DNA from: Faecalicatena contorta
Lineage (GTDB): Bacteria > Bacillota > Clostridia > Lachnospirales > Lachnospiraceae
DNA length: 64,000 nt
Reading direction: 5' to 3'
Assembly (NCBI RefSeq): GCF_003149105.1
Contig: NZ_QGDS01000002.1
Span: 434,001 to 498,000 of the forward strand
Positions 56,593-64,000 of the stretch are shown here, piece by piece. The notes beneath the pieces were generated by a model, which had not been told where the DNA came from, did not search any database, and worked only from the letters and a program-made list of their open reading frames with translations. A program made the translations under genes and the position numbers. Positions within the stretch are counted from its first letter, which is position 1; the number at the start of each line of letters is the position of its first letter.

Positions 56593-56736
56593 ATGAAACA
56601 CATTAAAACACTGAATACACAGACATTGAATCATACAGTAAAAAAGGGCGGCTGCGGAGAATGCCAGACATCCTGCCAGTCAGCATGCAAGACATCCTGT
56701 ACCGTTGGAAATCAGACATGCGAGCACAAGAAATAA
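56593..56736 (+). CDS. scfA: SCIFF ribosomal peptide precursor (six cysteines in forty-five residues)
   Basis: 47-residue peptide starting MKHIKTLNTQTLNHTVKKGG with cysteines at 21, 24, 28, 32, 36 and 43, the defining pattern of the clostridial SCIFF peptide. It is the substrate of the radical-SAM maturase encoded next, which installs thioether crosslinks. AGGAGGAGAAGGT precedes the ATG. A strong hairpin follows, so the peptide is probably made in large excess over the enzyme. The biological role of mature SCIFF is unknown. Confidence 0.95.
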   Translation: MKHIKTLNTQTLNHTVKKGGCGECQTSCQSACKTSCTVGNQTCEHKK

Positions 56737-56775
56737 GTTACATACAATAAGAGCCGGGTCAATAGCGGCTCTGCA

Positions 56776-56803
56776 GGCAGCGGTTTCGGCCGCTGCCTTA
56801 TAT
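56776..56803 (+). terminator. attenuator hairpin between scfA and scfB
   Basis: GGCAGCGG (56776-56783) pairs with CCGCTGCC (56790-56797) around a TTTCGG loop, followed by TTATATT. A weaker AGAGCC/GGCTCT-type stem precedes it. Partial termination would set the peptide-to-enzyme ratio. Confidence 0.65.
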
Positions 56804-56863
56804 TCGTTGCCGGGAAGATATTTGGGCAGTGTTGGAATTTAAGATGAAAGAGGGGTATCTGTT

Positions 56864-58267
56864 GTGATACATCAGTACCAGAATAATGGATATAACATTG
56901 TCCTTGACGTGAACAGCGGGGCGGTTCATGTTGTGGACAAGATAGCATATGACGTGATTGGTTCCTTAGAGGTTATGAATTCTTTTCATACCCCGGAGAC
57001 TCTGGGAAAGGAGAGGACTTACAAGTATCTCCTGGAGCAATTTGGAGGAACCTGCAGCGAGGAAGAATTAAAGGAAGTTTTAGAGGCAGTTATTGAATTA
57101 ACAGAAGCAGGACAGCTTTTTACAAAAGATACCTATGAAGATTATATTGGAGAGGTAAAGCAGAGAAAGACTGTGGTAAAGGCACTGTGCCTTCACGTTG
57201 CCCATGACTGTAATCTGGCCTGCAGATATTGTTTTGCGGAAGAAGGGGAATACCATGGAAGGCGTGCCCTGATGTCCTATGAAGTAGGAAAAAAGGCACT
57301 GGATTTTCTGATTGCCAATTCAGGGAGCAGGAGAAATCTGGAGGTGGATTTTTTCGGCGGAGAGCCGCTGATGAACTGGCAGGTGGTCAAAGACCTGGTG
57401 GCATATGGAAGAGAGCAGGAACAGAAATACGATAAGCATTTTCGTTTTACGCTGACTACAAATGGAGTTCTTCTAAATGATGAGGTCCAGGAATTTGTAA
57501 ACCGTGAGATGGACAACGTTGTTTTGAGTCTGGACGGCAGGCCGGAAGTAAACGATAAGATGCGCCCATTCAGAAATGGAAGGGGCAGTTATGATTTGAT
57601 TGTGCCTAAGTTTTGCAAACTGGCAGACAGCAGAAATCAGGACCGGTATTACATCCGCGGAACTTTTACCAGGGAGAACCTGGATTTTTCAAAGGATGTG
57701 ATGCATTTTGCAGAACTGGGATTTAAACAGGTTTCGGTTGAGCCTGTGGTTGGGGAGGATACAGACCCATACGCAATCAGAGAGAGTGACCTGCCTCAGA
57801 TTTTCAGGGAATATGACATTCTTGCAAAGACTATGGTAGAAAGGGAGCGCAGCGGCAAAGGATTTACGTTCTTTCATTTTATGCTGGATCTGGAAGGCGG
57901 ACCATGTGTGGCTAAGAGGCTGTCCGGCTGTGGTTCAGGAACGGAATATCTGGCTGTTACCCCGTGGGGGGATTTATATCCGTGTCACCAGTTTGTAGGA
58001 AATGAAGAATTTCTGATGGGAAATGTGGATGAAGGAATTGTAAAACCGGAGATTGCAGACGAATTCAGAGGCTGCAGTGTGTATTCTAAAGAGAAGTGCC
58101 GGGATTGCTTCGCAAGATTTTATTGCAGTGGAGGCTGTATGGCAAACTCTCATAAATTTCATAATACCATCCACGATACTTATGATGTGAGCTGTGAGAT
58201 GGAACGCAAACGTGTGGAATGTGCAATCATGATAAAGGCAGCTCTGGCGGATGAAGAAGGGAAATAA
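56864..58267 (+). CDS. scfB: SCIFF maturase, thioether-forming radical SAM/SPASM enzyme
   Basis: 467 residues: N-terminal peptide-recognition region (NNGYNIVLDVNSGAVHVVD), radical-SAM cluster CNLACRYC, GGEPLMNW, and a C-terminal SPASM domain with CGSGTEYLAVTPWGDLYPC and CRDCFARFYCSGGC holding auxiliary iron-sulfur clusters. It links SCIFF cysteines to neighbouring residues. GTG start with GAGGGG 10-15 bases upstream. Confidence 0.94.
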   Translation: MIHQYQNNGYNIVLDVNSGAVHVVDKIAYDVIGSLEVMNSFHTPETLGKERTYKYLLEQFGGTCSEEELKEVLEAVIELTEAGQLFTKDTYEDYIGEVKQRKTVVKALCLHVAHDCNLACRYCFAEEGEYHGRRALMSYEVGKKALDFLIANSGSRRNLEVDFFGGEPLMNWQVVKDLVAYGREQEQKYDKHFRFTLTTNGVLLNDEVQEFVNREMDNVVLSLDGRPEVNDKMRPFRNGRGSYDLIVPKFCKLADSRNQDRYYIRGTFTRENLDFSKDVMHFAELGFKQVSVEPVVGEDTDPYAIRESDLPQIFREYDILAKTMVERERSGKGFTFFHFMLDLEGGPCVAKRLSGCGSGTEYLAVTPWGDLYPCHQFVGNEEFLMGNVDEGIVKPEIADEFRGCSVYSKEKCRDCFARFYCSGGCMANSHKFHNTIHDTYDVSCEMERKRVECAIMIKAALADEEGK

Positions 58268-58272
58268 AGGTC

Positions 58273-60522
58273 ATGAAGAAGAGTGGAGGCATAATCAGCC
58301 TGATTGTGATCACTATCCTGATAGCTCTTCTGGGATTTGCAGCAGCAGCTGGATTTGGAAAATCAGATTTAGGCGCAGTAAAAAACATGAATCTTGGTTT
58401 GGATTTGAAGGGCGGCGTCAGCATTACATATCAGGTAAAGGGAGAGAAATTATCCCGGGAAGATATGAAAGATACAATCGTCAGACTGCAAAGGCGTGCA
58501 AGGGAATATAATGCAGAAGCGTCTGTCTATCAGGATGGTAATAACAGAATCTGTATTGAAATTCCTGGCATAGAGGATGCCGGTGAAGCTGCGGCGAAAG
58601 TGATACAGCCGGGTGCTCTGTATTTTATACGGGAAAAGGACAGTGAGGGCAGGGAGAACTACAGTCTGAATGCTTCTGAAAAATATGAGCTTAACAAAAC
58701 TGTGAAGGAATTACAGGAAGATGGCTCTATTTTCCTGACTGCCGGTCAGATTGCAGATGCCCAGGCGATTGCAATAGAGCTGGATTCTGGCGATGTTAAT
58801 AACACTGTACGGCTTTTCTTTACTGAAGAAGGTGCAGAAACGCTCAGACAGGTTACGAAGGCGGCATATGAAGCTAAGGAAACAGTTGCCATTTATTATG
58901 ACGGTGAATTAATCAGCGTGCCAAGTGTAAATGCTGAGGTTAAGAGGGGCGAAGCTCAAATTGCCGGAAATCTTACCTGGAAACAGACCGAAGAGCTGGC
59001 AGCCTCTATCCGGGGCAGCATTTCGGGTTTGGAGCTGGAGGAACTGAGTTTTCACTCCTTTGGAAGGCAAATTGGTGAGGATGCCATAAGTATGGGCCTG
59101 AAAGCAGGTGCTGCCGGACTGGCAATCGTTATCTTATTTATGTGCTTAGTATTCCGTCTGCAGGGGCTGGCGTCTGGCATTTCAATTTTAGCCTACACAG
59201 GACTGACATTTATCCTTATTAATACTTTCGGCGTTGTATTGACACTTCCTGGGATTGCAGGCATCATTCTGGGCATGGGTATGTCGGCAGATGCAAATGT
59301 GATGGTTTTTGCCGGAATAAAACAGGAACGGGCAGAAGGAAAGCCTATAATAGAAGCTCTAAGCAGCGGTTTCCAAAGAGCAAGGCCTGCGCTTTTAGAT
59401 AGGAATATTGTAATATTTATTGCTGCGGCAGTTCTATGGTTAAAAGGCGGTGATACTGTAAAGGCATTTGCCCAAGTCCTGGTTATCAGTATTATAATTT
59501 CTCTATTTACAACATTGGTAATCACACGCCGGGTGGTATATGCGCTCTACGTAATTGGTTTTCAAGATAAGAAATTCTATGGGCGGATAAAGGTGCAGCG
59601 TAAATCATTTAATTTCCTTGGAAAGAAGAGAGTGCTTTTTGGTATTCCTATTACACTGGCTCTAATCGGCTTTGTAATTATGGGGATAAATGGAAGCCAT
59701 GGAGCGGATGCCTTAAATTACGGTGTTGAATTCAGAGGGGGAACCTGCACGGCTGTAACCTTTGATAAGAATTATAGCTTTGAGGAAATTGGCAAGAATA
59801 TTGTGCCTCTGATAGAAAATATAACCGGAGACAACAATGTGCATGTGCAAAAGACAGAGGACACAAAGCGGGTTGTTTTCCGGACAAAGCTGTTGACCCT
59901 GGATGAACGAAAAGCGTTTAATAAAGCGATGGCTGATAATTTTCAAGTGAAGGAAGATCAGATAACATCAGAAAATATCAGCCCGGTAACAAGTTCAGAA
60001 ATAAGGCATAATGTGGTAATTACAGTTCTCATCTTTACGGCATGTATGCTTCTGTATGTCTGGTTCAGGCTTAGGGATATCCGATTTGTAATCTGTACGG
60101 GCCTGACATTACTGCATAATATTCTGTTGGTGCTGGCATTTTGTGCCGTTTCCCGTATATCAGCGGACAGCATGTTCATTGCATGTATGCTGATAATTGC
60201 AGGCTGCTCAATCAATGCGGCAATCATCATCTTTGAGCGGATTCGTGAAGAAATGAAGGCAAGGAGAGAAGGAGAAAAATTTCTTGTGTTGGTAAACCGA
60301 TGCATTGCCGGAACAGTGGGGCGTAATTTCTACACATCCATTGTAATACTCATTACAATGGCGGCCTTGTATATACTGGGCGCCGATTCTATGAAAGCAA
60401 TTTCGCTGCTTTTGATGGTGGGAGTTATTTGTGTGATTTACTCCTCTATGTGTATTACAGCACCCTTATGGTATGAGAGCAGAGTGAAGCGGGACATTGT
60501 GAAGAAACGAGAAGAAACGTAG
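58273..60522 (+). CDS. secDF: protein translocase subunit SecDF (fused)
   Basis: 749 residues; SecD half (GLDLKGGVSITY, GGEAQIAGNLT-like region, ISLGLKAG-type membrane entry) and SecF half (LNYGVEFRGGT, RHNVVITVLIFTACML) are joined in one chain with about 12 membrane segments. It uses the proton-motive force to pull exported proteins from SecYEG. It begins 5 bases after scfB, a common clostridial order, and probably shares its transcript. Confidence 0.93.
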   Translation: MKKSGGIISLIVITILIALLGFAAAAGFGKSDLGAVKNMNLGLDLKGGVSITYQVKGEKLSREDMKDTIVRLQRRAREYNAEASVYQDGNNRICIEIPGIEDAGEAAAKVIQPGALYFIREKDSEGRENYSLNASEKYELNKTVKELQEDGSIFLTAGQIADAQAIAIELDSGDVNNTVRLFFTEEGAETLRQVTKAAYEAKETVAIYYDGELISVPSVNAEVKRGEAQIAGNLTWKQTEELAASIRGSISGLELEELSFHSFGRQIGEDAISMGLKAGAAGLAIVILFMCLVFRLQGLASGISILAYTGLTFILINTFGVVLTLPGIAGIILGMGMSADANVMVFAGIKQERAEGKPIIEALSSGFQRARPALLDRNIVIFIAAAVLWLKGGDTVKAFAQVLVISIIISLFTTLVITRRVVYALYVIGFQDKKFYGRIKVQRKSFNFLGKKRVLFGIPITLALIGFVIMGINGSHGADALNYGVEFRGGTCTAVTFDKNYSFEEIGKNIVPLIENITGDNNVHVQKTEDTKRVVFRTKLLTLDERKAFNKAMADNFQVKEDQITSENISPVTSSEIRHNVVITVLIFTACMLLYVWFRLRDIRFVICTGLTLLHNILLVLAFCAVSRISADSMFIACMLIIAGCSINAAIIIFERIREEMKARREGEKFLVLVNRCIAGTVGRNFYTSIVILITMAALYILGADSMKAISLLLMVGVICVIYSSMCITAPLWYESRVKRDIVKKREET

Positions 60523-60550
60523 GACTATAACAGTTTTCCCATAGGAAAGA

Positions 60551-60701
60551 AGAGGACAAATTGACGGATAGTGCTGACATTTGTGAGAATGCCTGAGGGG
60601 TTCTCATTGCCGGGTCAGCTTTTGCACAGGTGCTGAAACTTGTACAATGTCCGCAGTTTGTCCTCTTTCTCAAACCTGCAGGCTGCCGGTCTTTAGGTTT
60701 G
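60551..60701. ncRNA. candidate structured RNA element between secDF and recJ
   Basis: A closing stem of about 19 bp (60551-60570 with 60648-60666; two wobbles, one bulged A) encloses a stem GCTGAC/GTCAGC (60573-60578 / 60614-60619) topped by TGAGAA/TTCTCA (60584-60589 / 60601-60606). GCTGA at 60632-60636 can compete for TCAGC at 60615-60619, giving two exclusive folds. A CAAACCT/AGGTTTG stem (60671-60677 / 60695-60701) follows. No known family was recognised; the coding strand of such an RNA is undetermined. Confidence 0.35.
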
Positions 60702-60737
60702 TAAGAAATATGGATATATTCACAAGGAGGATAAGAA

Positions 60738-62450
60738 GTGGAAAAGTGGTTTGTAGCAATGAAGAAGGCTGATTTCGACCAGATCGCCCGGAAGTACCAT
60801 ATCTCTCCGATTCTTGCAAGACTGATACGGAACCGGGATATGACCGGAGATGAGGAGATTGATCTTTATCTAAATGGCACAATTGCTGATTTGCATGACG
60901 GAATGTTAATGAAAGACATGGATAAGGCCGTGGAGATTCTTTCTGAGAAGATTCATGAAGGAAAGGCCATCCGGGTGATTGGGGATTATGATATTGATGG
61001 GGTAAATGCCACCTATGTACTGCAGGAAGGAATTTCAAAGCTGGGCGGGGATGTAGATACGGATATTCCCGACCGGATGAAAGACGGGTACGGGCTGAAC
61101 AGGATTTTGATTGACCGGGCGCTGGAGGATGGTGTTGATACGATTATCACTTGTGATAATGGGATTGCCGCTGCAGAGGAGATTGAATATGGCAGGCAGC
61201 AGGGGCTTACGATTATTGTAACGGACCATCATGAAGTTCCATACATAGAGGCTGACGGAGTGAAGGAATATATTATGCCCCGGGCAGATGCGGTAGTGGA
61301 TCCTCACAGACCGGACTGCGAATATCCCTTTAAAGGGCTGTGCGGAGCAGCGGTTTCCTATAAACTGGTAGAGGCGCTGTACGAAGTGATGCAGAGGGAT
61401 ATAGATGATATTGACTATCTGATGGAAAATGTAGCCATAGCTACGGTAGGGGATGTGATGGACCTGACCGGAGAAAACCGGATTTTTGTAAAGCAGGGAC
61501 TGGAGATGCTCAAACGTACCCAAAATCAGGGGTTGAAAGCTTTGATGGAATGTACGAAAGTTCCGTCAGAAAGATTGTCTGCTTATCATATTGGGTTTGT
61601 ACTGGGTCCCTGTATCAATGCCAGCGGGCGCCTGGATACGGCGAAACGGGCACTGGAGCTTTTGAAGGCTTCAAGCCGCAGAGATGCGGTGATGCTGGCC
61701 GAGGATTTGAAGGCGCTGAATGACAGCCGGAAAGAAATGACAGAAAAAGGGGTAGAACAGGCAGTGAGGCAGATTGAGGAGACTTCCTTAAAAGAGGATA
61801 AAGTTCTGGTAATTTATCTTCCTGACTGTCATGAAAGTATAGCCGGGATTATTGCGGGAAGAATTAAAGAGAAGTATTACCGTCCTGCCTTTGTGCTCAC
61901 CCAGGGGGCGGAGGGGGTAAAAGGCTCGGGCCGCTCCATCCCCGCTTACAATATGTTTGAAGAAATGTGCAGGTGCCGGGCTTTGTTTACCAAATTCGGC
62001 GGGCACAAGCTTGCGGCAGGACTTTCTCTGGAAGAGGATAATGTGGACAGGTTCAGGGAGACTATAAATAAGTTTGCAGAGCTATCCGATGAGGACCTTC
62101 TTCCAAAGGTATCCATAGATATGCAGCTTCCTCTATCCTATGTAACAGAGCCTCTTGTAGAAGAACTGGAGCTTTTAGAACCCTTTGGGAAGGGAAACAC
62201 AAAACCATTGTTTGCGGAAAAGGATTTGAAGGTTCTTAATCCCAGAATCATAGGTAAGAATCAGAATGTCTTGAAATTTCAGGTGCAGGATATGAATGGA
62301 AATCAAATGGAGGCGGTCTACTTTGGGGATGTAAATGCATGCCTGGAATATATAAAACAAAAGCCAAAGCTCTCATTTACATTCTATCCGTCCATAAATG
62401 AATATATGGGAGTCAGAACGCTCCAGATTACAGTAGTTAACTATCAATAA
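60738..62450 (+). CDS. recJ: single-stranded-DNA-specific exonuclease RecJ
   Basis: 570 residues of the DHH superfamily: VIGDYDIDGVNATY, TCDNGIAA, VTDHHEVP, GLCGAAVSYKL, and a C-terminal DHHA1 region with GSGRSIPAYNMF and FGGHKLAAG, then an OB-type end. It degrades 5' single-stranded ends in repair. The GTG at 60738 has AGGAGG 7 bases upstream; an ATG at 60759 is second choice. The end is followed directly by the inverted repeat at 62451. Confidence 0.93.
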   Translation: MEKWFVAMKKADFDQIARKYHISPILARLIRNRDMTGDEEIDLYLNGTIADLHDGMLMKDMDKAVEILSEKIHEGKAIRVIGDYDIDGVNATYVLQEGISKLGGDVDTDIPDRMKDGYGLNRILIDRALEDGVDTIITCDNGIAAAEEIEYGRQQGLTIIVTDHHEVPYIEADGVKEYIMPRADAVVDPHRPDCEYPFKGLCGAAVSYKLVEALYEVMQRDIDDIDYLMENVAIATVGDVMDLTGENRIFVKQGLEMLKRTQNQGLKALMECTKVPSERLSAYHIGFVLGPCINASGRLDTAKRALELLKASSRRDAVMLAEDLKALNDSRKEMTEKGVEQAVRQIEETSLKEDKVLVIYLPDCHESIAGIIAGRIKEKYYRPAFVLTQGAEGVKGSGRSIPAYNMFEEMCRCRALFTKFGGHKLAAGLSLEEDNVDRFRETINKFAELSDEDLLPKVSIDMQLPLSYVTEPLVEELELLEPFGKGNTKPLFAEKDLKVLNPRIIGKNQNVLKFQVQDMNGNQMEAVYFGDVNACLEYIKQKPKLSFTFYPSINEYMGVRTLQITVVNYQ

Positions 62451-62536
62451 GTTGTTACAGTTCAGCCATAAGCTCGGTTACGCTTCGCTGCATCTCGCTT
62501 TGGCAGAGGACATTTGCATGGCTGAACTGTAACAAC
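62451..62536. repeat. 19-bp perfect inverted repeat between recJ and relA
   Basis: The arms 62451-62469 and 62518-62536 are exact complements with a 48-base loop. The left arm begins directly after the recJ stop. No T-run follows, so it is not a simple terminator; it may be a REP/MITE-like element or an RNA processing structure. Confidence 0.7.
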
Positions 62537-62582
62537 AAGTACACGATTTGTGGTAAAAATAGTTTTAAAATTATAAAAATAA

Positions 62583-62591
62583 TGTTATACT
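62583..62591 (+). promoter_or_regulatory. extended -10 promoter for relA
   Basis: TGTTATACT (TATACT at 62586-62591) in AT-rich sequence, 42 bases ahead of the start; the -35 position reads only TTTTAA. Confidence 0.5.
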
Positions 62592-62632
62592 TAAACCTGT
62601 GAAAGTTACGATAGAAGAAAGGGGGAATTGAT

Positions 62633-64000
62633 ATGGCAGGCACTCCGGAATATGAATTACTTAATAAAAACTTGGAAATTGTAGATGGACATGCGGTGAA
62701 AGCGCCAGAAGATTATCAAGACCCTGAACAGTTATATCAGTCTTTGATAGCCCGAATTAAAAAGTATCATCCGTCCGCGGATACGACTATGATAGAGAAA
62801 GCATATTTTATAGGGAAGAATGCACATAAGGACCAGGCACGCAAATCAGGGGAACCTTATATTATTCATCCTCTGTGGGTGGGGATTATCCTGGCGGATC
62901 TGGAGATGGATAAGGAGACGATTGTAGCGGGAATGCTCCACGATGCAGTGGAGGATACCGATATGACACTGGAGGAAGTGACCCGGGAATTTAGTGCGGA
63001 GGTTGCGCTTCTGGTGGACGGTGTCACTAAACTGGGACAGTTGTCTTATTCTCAGGATAAATTGGAAGTGCAGGCAGAGAATCTAAGGAAGATGTTTTTG
63101 GCGATGGCAAAGGATATCCGTGTCATCATCATCAAACTGGCAGACCGTCTGCACAATATGAGAACGCTGGAGTTTATGACTCCTGCAAAGCAAAAGGAAA
63201 AAGCCAGGGAAACCATGGATATTTATGCTCCTATTGCGCACCGGCTTGGTATTTCTAAGATTAAGACAGAGCTGGACGACTTATCTCTGAAATATTACCA
63301 GCCCGAGGTTTATAATAATCTTGTAAGAGATTTAAATGAGCGCAAGACAGAACGGGAGGATTTTGTACAGCAGATTGTGGCGGAAGTTTCTGCCCATATG
63401 AAAAATTCCAGTATCGAGACTAAGGTCTACGGACGTGTGAAACACTTTTTTAGTATCTACAAAAAGATGGTTAACCAAAATAAGACGATTGACCAGGTTT
63501 ATGATTTGTTTGCAGTGCGGATTATCGTAAGTTCTGTCAAAGACTGCTATGCGGCTCTTGGGGTGATTCATGAGATGTATACCCCTATACCCGGACGCTT
63601 TAAGGATTATATTGCTATGCCAAAGGCAAACATGTACCAGTCTCTCCACACAACATTGATGGGACCTTCCGGACAGCCTTTTGAGATACAGATTCGTACG
63701 GAAGAAATGCATAAGACCGCCGAGTACGGTATTGCTGCCCATTGGAAATATAAGGAGGGCGGTGCCGGCAAGAGCGTGGAGGCCCAGGAAGAAGAGAAGT
63801 TAAGCTGGCTGCGCCAGATTCTGGAGTGGCAGAGAGACATGTCTGATAACCGTGAATTTTTAAGCCTCCTAAAGGGTGACCTGGACTTGTTTGTGGAAGA
63901 CGTGTATTGTTTCACGCCTGACGGAGATGTAAAAAATCTTCCCAATGGTTCCACACCTGTGGATTTTGCCTATATTATCCACAGTGCGGTAGGAAATAAA
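62633..64000 (+). CDS. relA: bifunctional (p)ppGpp synthetase/hydrolase, RelA/SpoT type (3' end outside window)
   Basis: 456 residues are visible before the window ends, with no stop codon. The HD hydrolase domain has HDAVEDT (H103, D104) and KLADRLHNMRTL; the synthetase domain has KVYGRVKHFFSIYKKM, DLFAVRIIV and the FKDYIAMPK segment; the last residues enter the TGS domain (DVYCFTPDGDV, FAYIIHSAVGNK). With both catalytic parts intact it should make and destroy the stringent-response alarmone. GAAAGGGGGAATTGAT precedes the ATG at 62633. Confidence 0.95.
   Translation, partial: MAGTPEYELLNKNLEIVDGHAVKAPEDYQDPEQLYQSLIARIKKYHPSADTTMIEKAYFIGKNAHKDQARKSGEPYIIHPLWVGIILADLEMDKETIVAGMLHDAVEDTDMTLEEVTREFSAEVALLVDGVTKLGQLSYSQDKLEVQAENLRKMFLAMAKDIRVIIIKLADRLHNMRTLEFMTPAKQKEKARETMDIYAPIAHRLGISKIKTELDDLSLKYYQPEVYNNLVRDLNERKTEREDFVQQIVAEVSAHMKNSSIETKVYGRVKHFFSIYKKMVNQNKTIDQVYDLFAVRIIVSSVKDCYAALGVIHEMYTPIPGRFKDYIAMPKANMYQSLHTTLMGPSGQPFEIQIRTEEMHKTAEYGIAAHWKYKEGGAGKSVEAQEEEKLSWLRQILEWQRDMSDNREFLSLLKGDLDLFVEDVYCFTPDGDVKNLPNGSTPVDFAYIIHSAVGNK

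Noticed and set aside
56593-56736. SCIFF read as a bacteriocin or metallothionein
   Set aside because: The six-cysteine spacing, N-terminal KHIKTLNTQTLN segment and the adjacent maturase identify SCIFF specifically.
60551-60701. Assigning the secDF-recJ fold to SRP RNA, 6S RNA or a known riboswitch
   Set aside because: No SRP GGAAG-type tetraloop or other family signature was recognised, and the length does not fit 6S RNA, so it is left unassigned.

Overview
The window reads as chromosome of a spore-forming Clostridia (Firmicutes), most likely a gut Lachnospiraceae. Supporting features are a SpoVT regulator, the SCIFF peptide with its radical-SAM maturase, a fused SecDF, an era / YqzL-like / recO block, dimeric GlyRS, pyruvate phosphate dikinase, strong AGGAGG ribosome-binding sites and moderate-to-low GC. 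No rRNA, tRNA, CRISPR array, prophage or insertion sequence was found. Both ends cut genes: a xylulokinase at the left, a RelA/SpoT-type (p)ppGpp enzyme at the right.

Layout. 1-10.7 kb: xylulokinase tail, an M16C metalloprotease, era, a YqzL-like small protein, recO, glyS, then two M18 aminopeptidase paralogues separated by a structured intergenic element. 10.7-17.5 kb: a Ser/Thr symporter divergent from tdh-kbl (threonine to glycine plus acetyl-CoA), then ppdK. 17.7-25.9 kb: a small ORF and a shortened ASCH protein, then a seven-gene unit with a split transketolase, a GarR-like dehydrogenase, a GntP permease, a zinc dehydrogenase, a TIM-barrel isomerase and a GntR/FCD regulator, followed by a GNAT gene. 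25.9-30.8 kb: a compact vanG-type glycopeptide-resistance cluster (vanR, vanS, vanG, vanXY and a racemase-only vanT). 31-39 kb: a LacI-regulated ABC importer with an aldo/keto reductase, a Gfo/Idh oxidoreductase and a GH13_18 sucrose-phosphorylase-type enzyme.

39-46.3 kb: a MocR-type regulator divergent from an arylamine N-acetyltransferase and a PNPOx/NimA-like gene; then an Lrp regulator divergent from an MFS transporter, an SDR protein lacking its catalytic tyrosine, and an ACC-synthase-like aminotransferase. 46.3-53.5 kb: YitT, a GGDEF-EAL protein with a degenerate cyclase site, a ComEC-like MBL-fold protein, enolase, a second copy of the structured intergenic element, an AEC transporter and a YqeY protein. 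53.7-64 kb: an Na/Pi cotransporter, spoVT, a TIGR04086-like membrane protein, scfA-scfB, secDF, a strongly folding intergenic segment, recJ, a long perfect inverted repeat, and relA.

The least explained items are the transketolase operon (a possible kinase- and aldolase-free sugar-acid route), the shared intergenic elements at about 8.9 and 51.9 kb, the fold between secDF and recJ, the soluble vanT, and the MFS/SDR/aminotransferase unit with a broken SDR active site. All functional assignments come from reading motifs and gene order; no database search was run.
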